This document shows positions 4,871 to 5,347 of a stretch of 5,347 nt of DNA, one piece after another. The position numbers and the translations under genes are program-made. Source of the stretch: Collinsella sp. (GTDB lineage Bacteria > Actinomycetota > Coriobacteriia > Coriobacteriales > Coriobacteriaceae); NCBI GenBank assembly GCA_022728415.1, contig JAIJJM010000183.1, forward strand, positions 1 through 5,347, given 5' to 3'. Every line of letters starts with the position of its first letter. Position 1 is the stretch's first letter. The notes beneath the pieces were generated by a model, which saw only the letters and a program-made list of their open reading frames with translations, was not told where the DNA came from and did not search any database.

Positions 4871-5347
4871 ATGGGCAACTTGAACAACGGCGCGCTCGAG
4901 CGCAACGACTCGCGTCGCGTGGCGCTGGTCACGGGCGGCTCGCGTGGTATCGGCCGCGCTTGTGCCGTGGGCCTGGCGGATGATGGCTACGATATCGCCG
5001 TCGTCTATGCCGGCAGCGTCGATGCGGCGCGCGAGACATGCGAAGCCTGCGAGGCGGCTGGCGCCACGGCGCGCGCATATCAATGTGACGTGGCCGACCC
5101 CGCCGCCGTCAACACATGCGTGGAGACGATCCTCAACGACTTCGGCTCCATGTGGGCGCTCGTCAACAACGCCGGCATCACCCGCGATGGCTTGCTCATG
5201 CGCATGGGCGACGATGCCTTCGACCGCGTGCTCGATGTCAATCTCAAGGGCACGTTCAATATGACGCGCGCGCTCACCAAGACCTTTATGCGCCAGCGCG
5301 GTGGTTGTGTCGTCAACATGAGCTCGGTTGTGGGCCTGATGGGCAAC
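4871..5347 (+). CDS. fabG: 3-oxoacyl-ACP reductase, N-terminal part (3' end outside window)
   Basis: FabG reduces 3-ketoacyl-ACP to 3-hydroxyacyl-ACP with NADPH, the first reductive step of each cycle. The 159 codons seen belong to a classical short-chain dehydrogenase. The cofactor loop TGGSRGIG is at 21-28, D73 in CDVADP is the residue expected to contact adenine, and NNAG is at 99-102. The structural/catalytic asparagine is N124 in VNLKG, and the start of the active site is NMSSVVGLMGN with S152 as the expected catalytic serine. The YxxxK pair lies beyond the edge. The start ATG 4871 follows GAAAGGA (4859-4865) at five bases. An ATG at 4866 is out of frame. The protein has about 16 residues before the first beta strand (RVALVTGG), some ten more than the usual FabG. 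The SDR family is broad, but position after fabD in a fab operon supports FabG. Confidence 0.95.
   Translation, partial: MGNLNNGALERNDSRRVALVTGGSRGIGRACAVGLADDGYDIAVVYAGSVDAARETCEACEAAGATARAYQCDVADPAAVNTCVETILNDFGSMWALVNNAGITRDGLLMRMGDDAFDRVLDVNLKGTFNMTRALTKTFMRQRGGCVVNMSSVVGLMGN

Noticed and set aside
3791..5083. Long minus-strand open frame of 430 codons opposite fabK, fabD and fabG
   Set aside because: It is antisense to three certain genes, its translation is rich in R, H and C with no recognisable domain, and high-GC codon bias explains such open shadow frames.

Overview
This window is bacterial chromosomal DNA of about 60% GC, coding for housekeeping functions throughout. Two translation genes come first: the 3' end of fusA (EF-G) and rpsJ (ribosomal protein S10), closed by a strong intrinsic terminator. 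A monofunctional biotin-protein ligase gene (birA) follows on the minus strand. Diverging from it on the plus strand is a type II fatty acid synthesis operon, fabH-acpP-fabK-fabD-fabG, whose last gene runs off the right edge. I see no mobile element, CRISPR array, tRNA or rRNA gene, and no clear pseudogene.

The protein style and GC content, a fabK-type fab cluster ordered as in Firmicutes, and an HTH-less BirA together suggest a Coriobacteriia-like anaerobe (Collinsella or a relative). This placement is inference from pattern memory and was not tested by a search. A high-GC Firmicute is the main alternative.

Layout: 2-292 fusA C-terminus; 353-661 rpsJ with a TTG start; 683-723 terminator; 778-1554 birA (minus); 1555-1730 divergent control region; 1731-2690 fabH; 2743-2979 acpP; 2982-3926 fabK; 3914-4840 fabD; 4871-5347 fabG (partial). 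The fab genes are tightly packed: acpP and fabK almost touch, fabK and fabD overlap by 13 nt, and the other gaps are 30 to 52 nt, so one transcript is likely.

How the genes work together: FabD loads malonate onto ACP, FabH makes the first acetoacetyl-ACP, FabG reduces the 3-keto group and FabK reduces the enoyl double bond. BirA would biotinylate AccB of acetyl-CoA carboxylase, which supplies malonyl-CoA. In related clusters the acc genes lie downstream of fabG, here outside the window.

The most interesting non-coding feature is in the birA-fabH gap: two 18-bp direct repeats differing at 2 positions, set 48 bp apart. They look like paired operators for an unidentified regulator. The first overlaps the best birA promoter candidate and the second ends just before the fabH ribosome binding site. 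The second oddity is the isolation of rpsJ: no tuf gene precedes it, and a terminator rather than rplC follows it.
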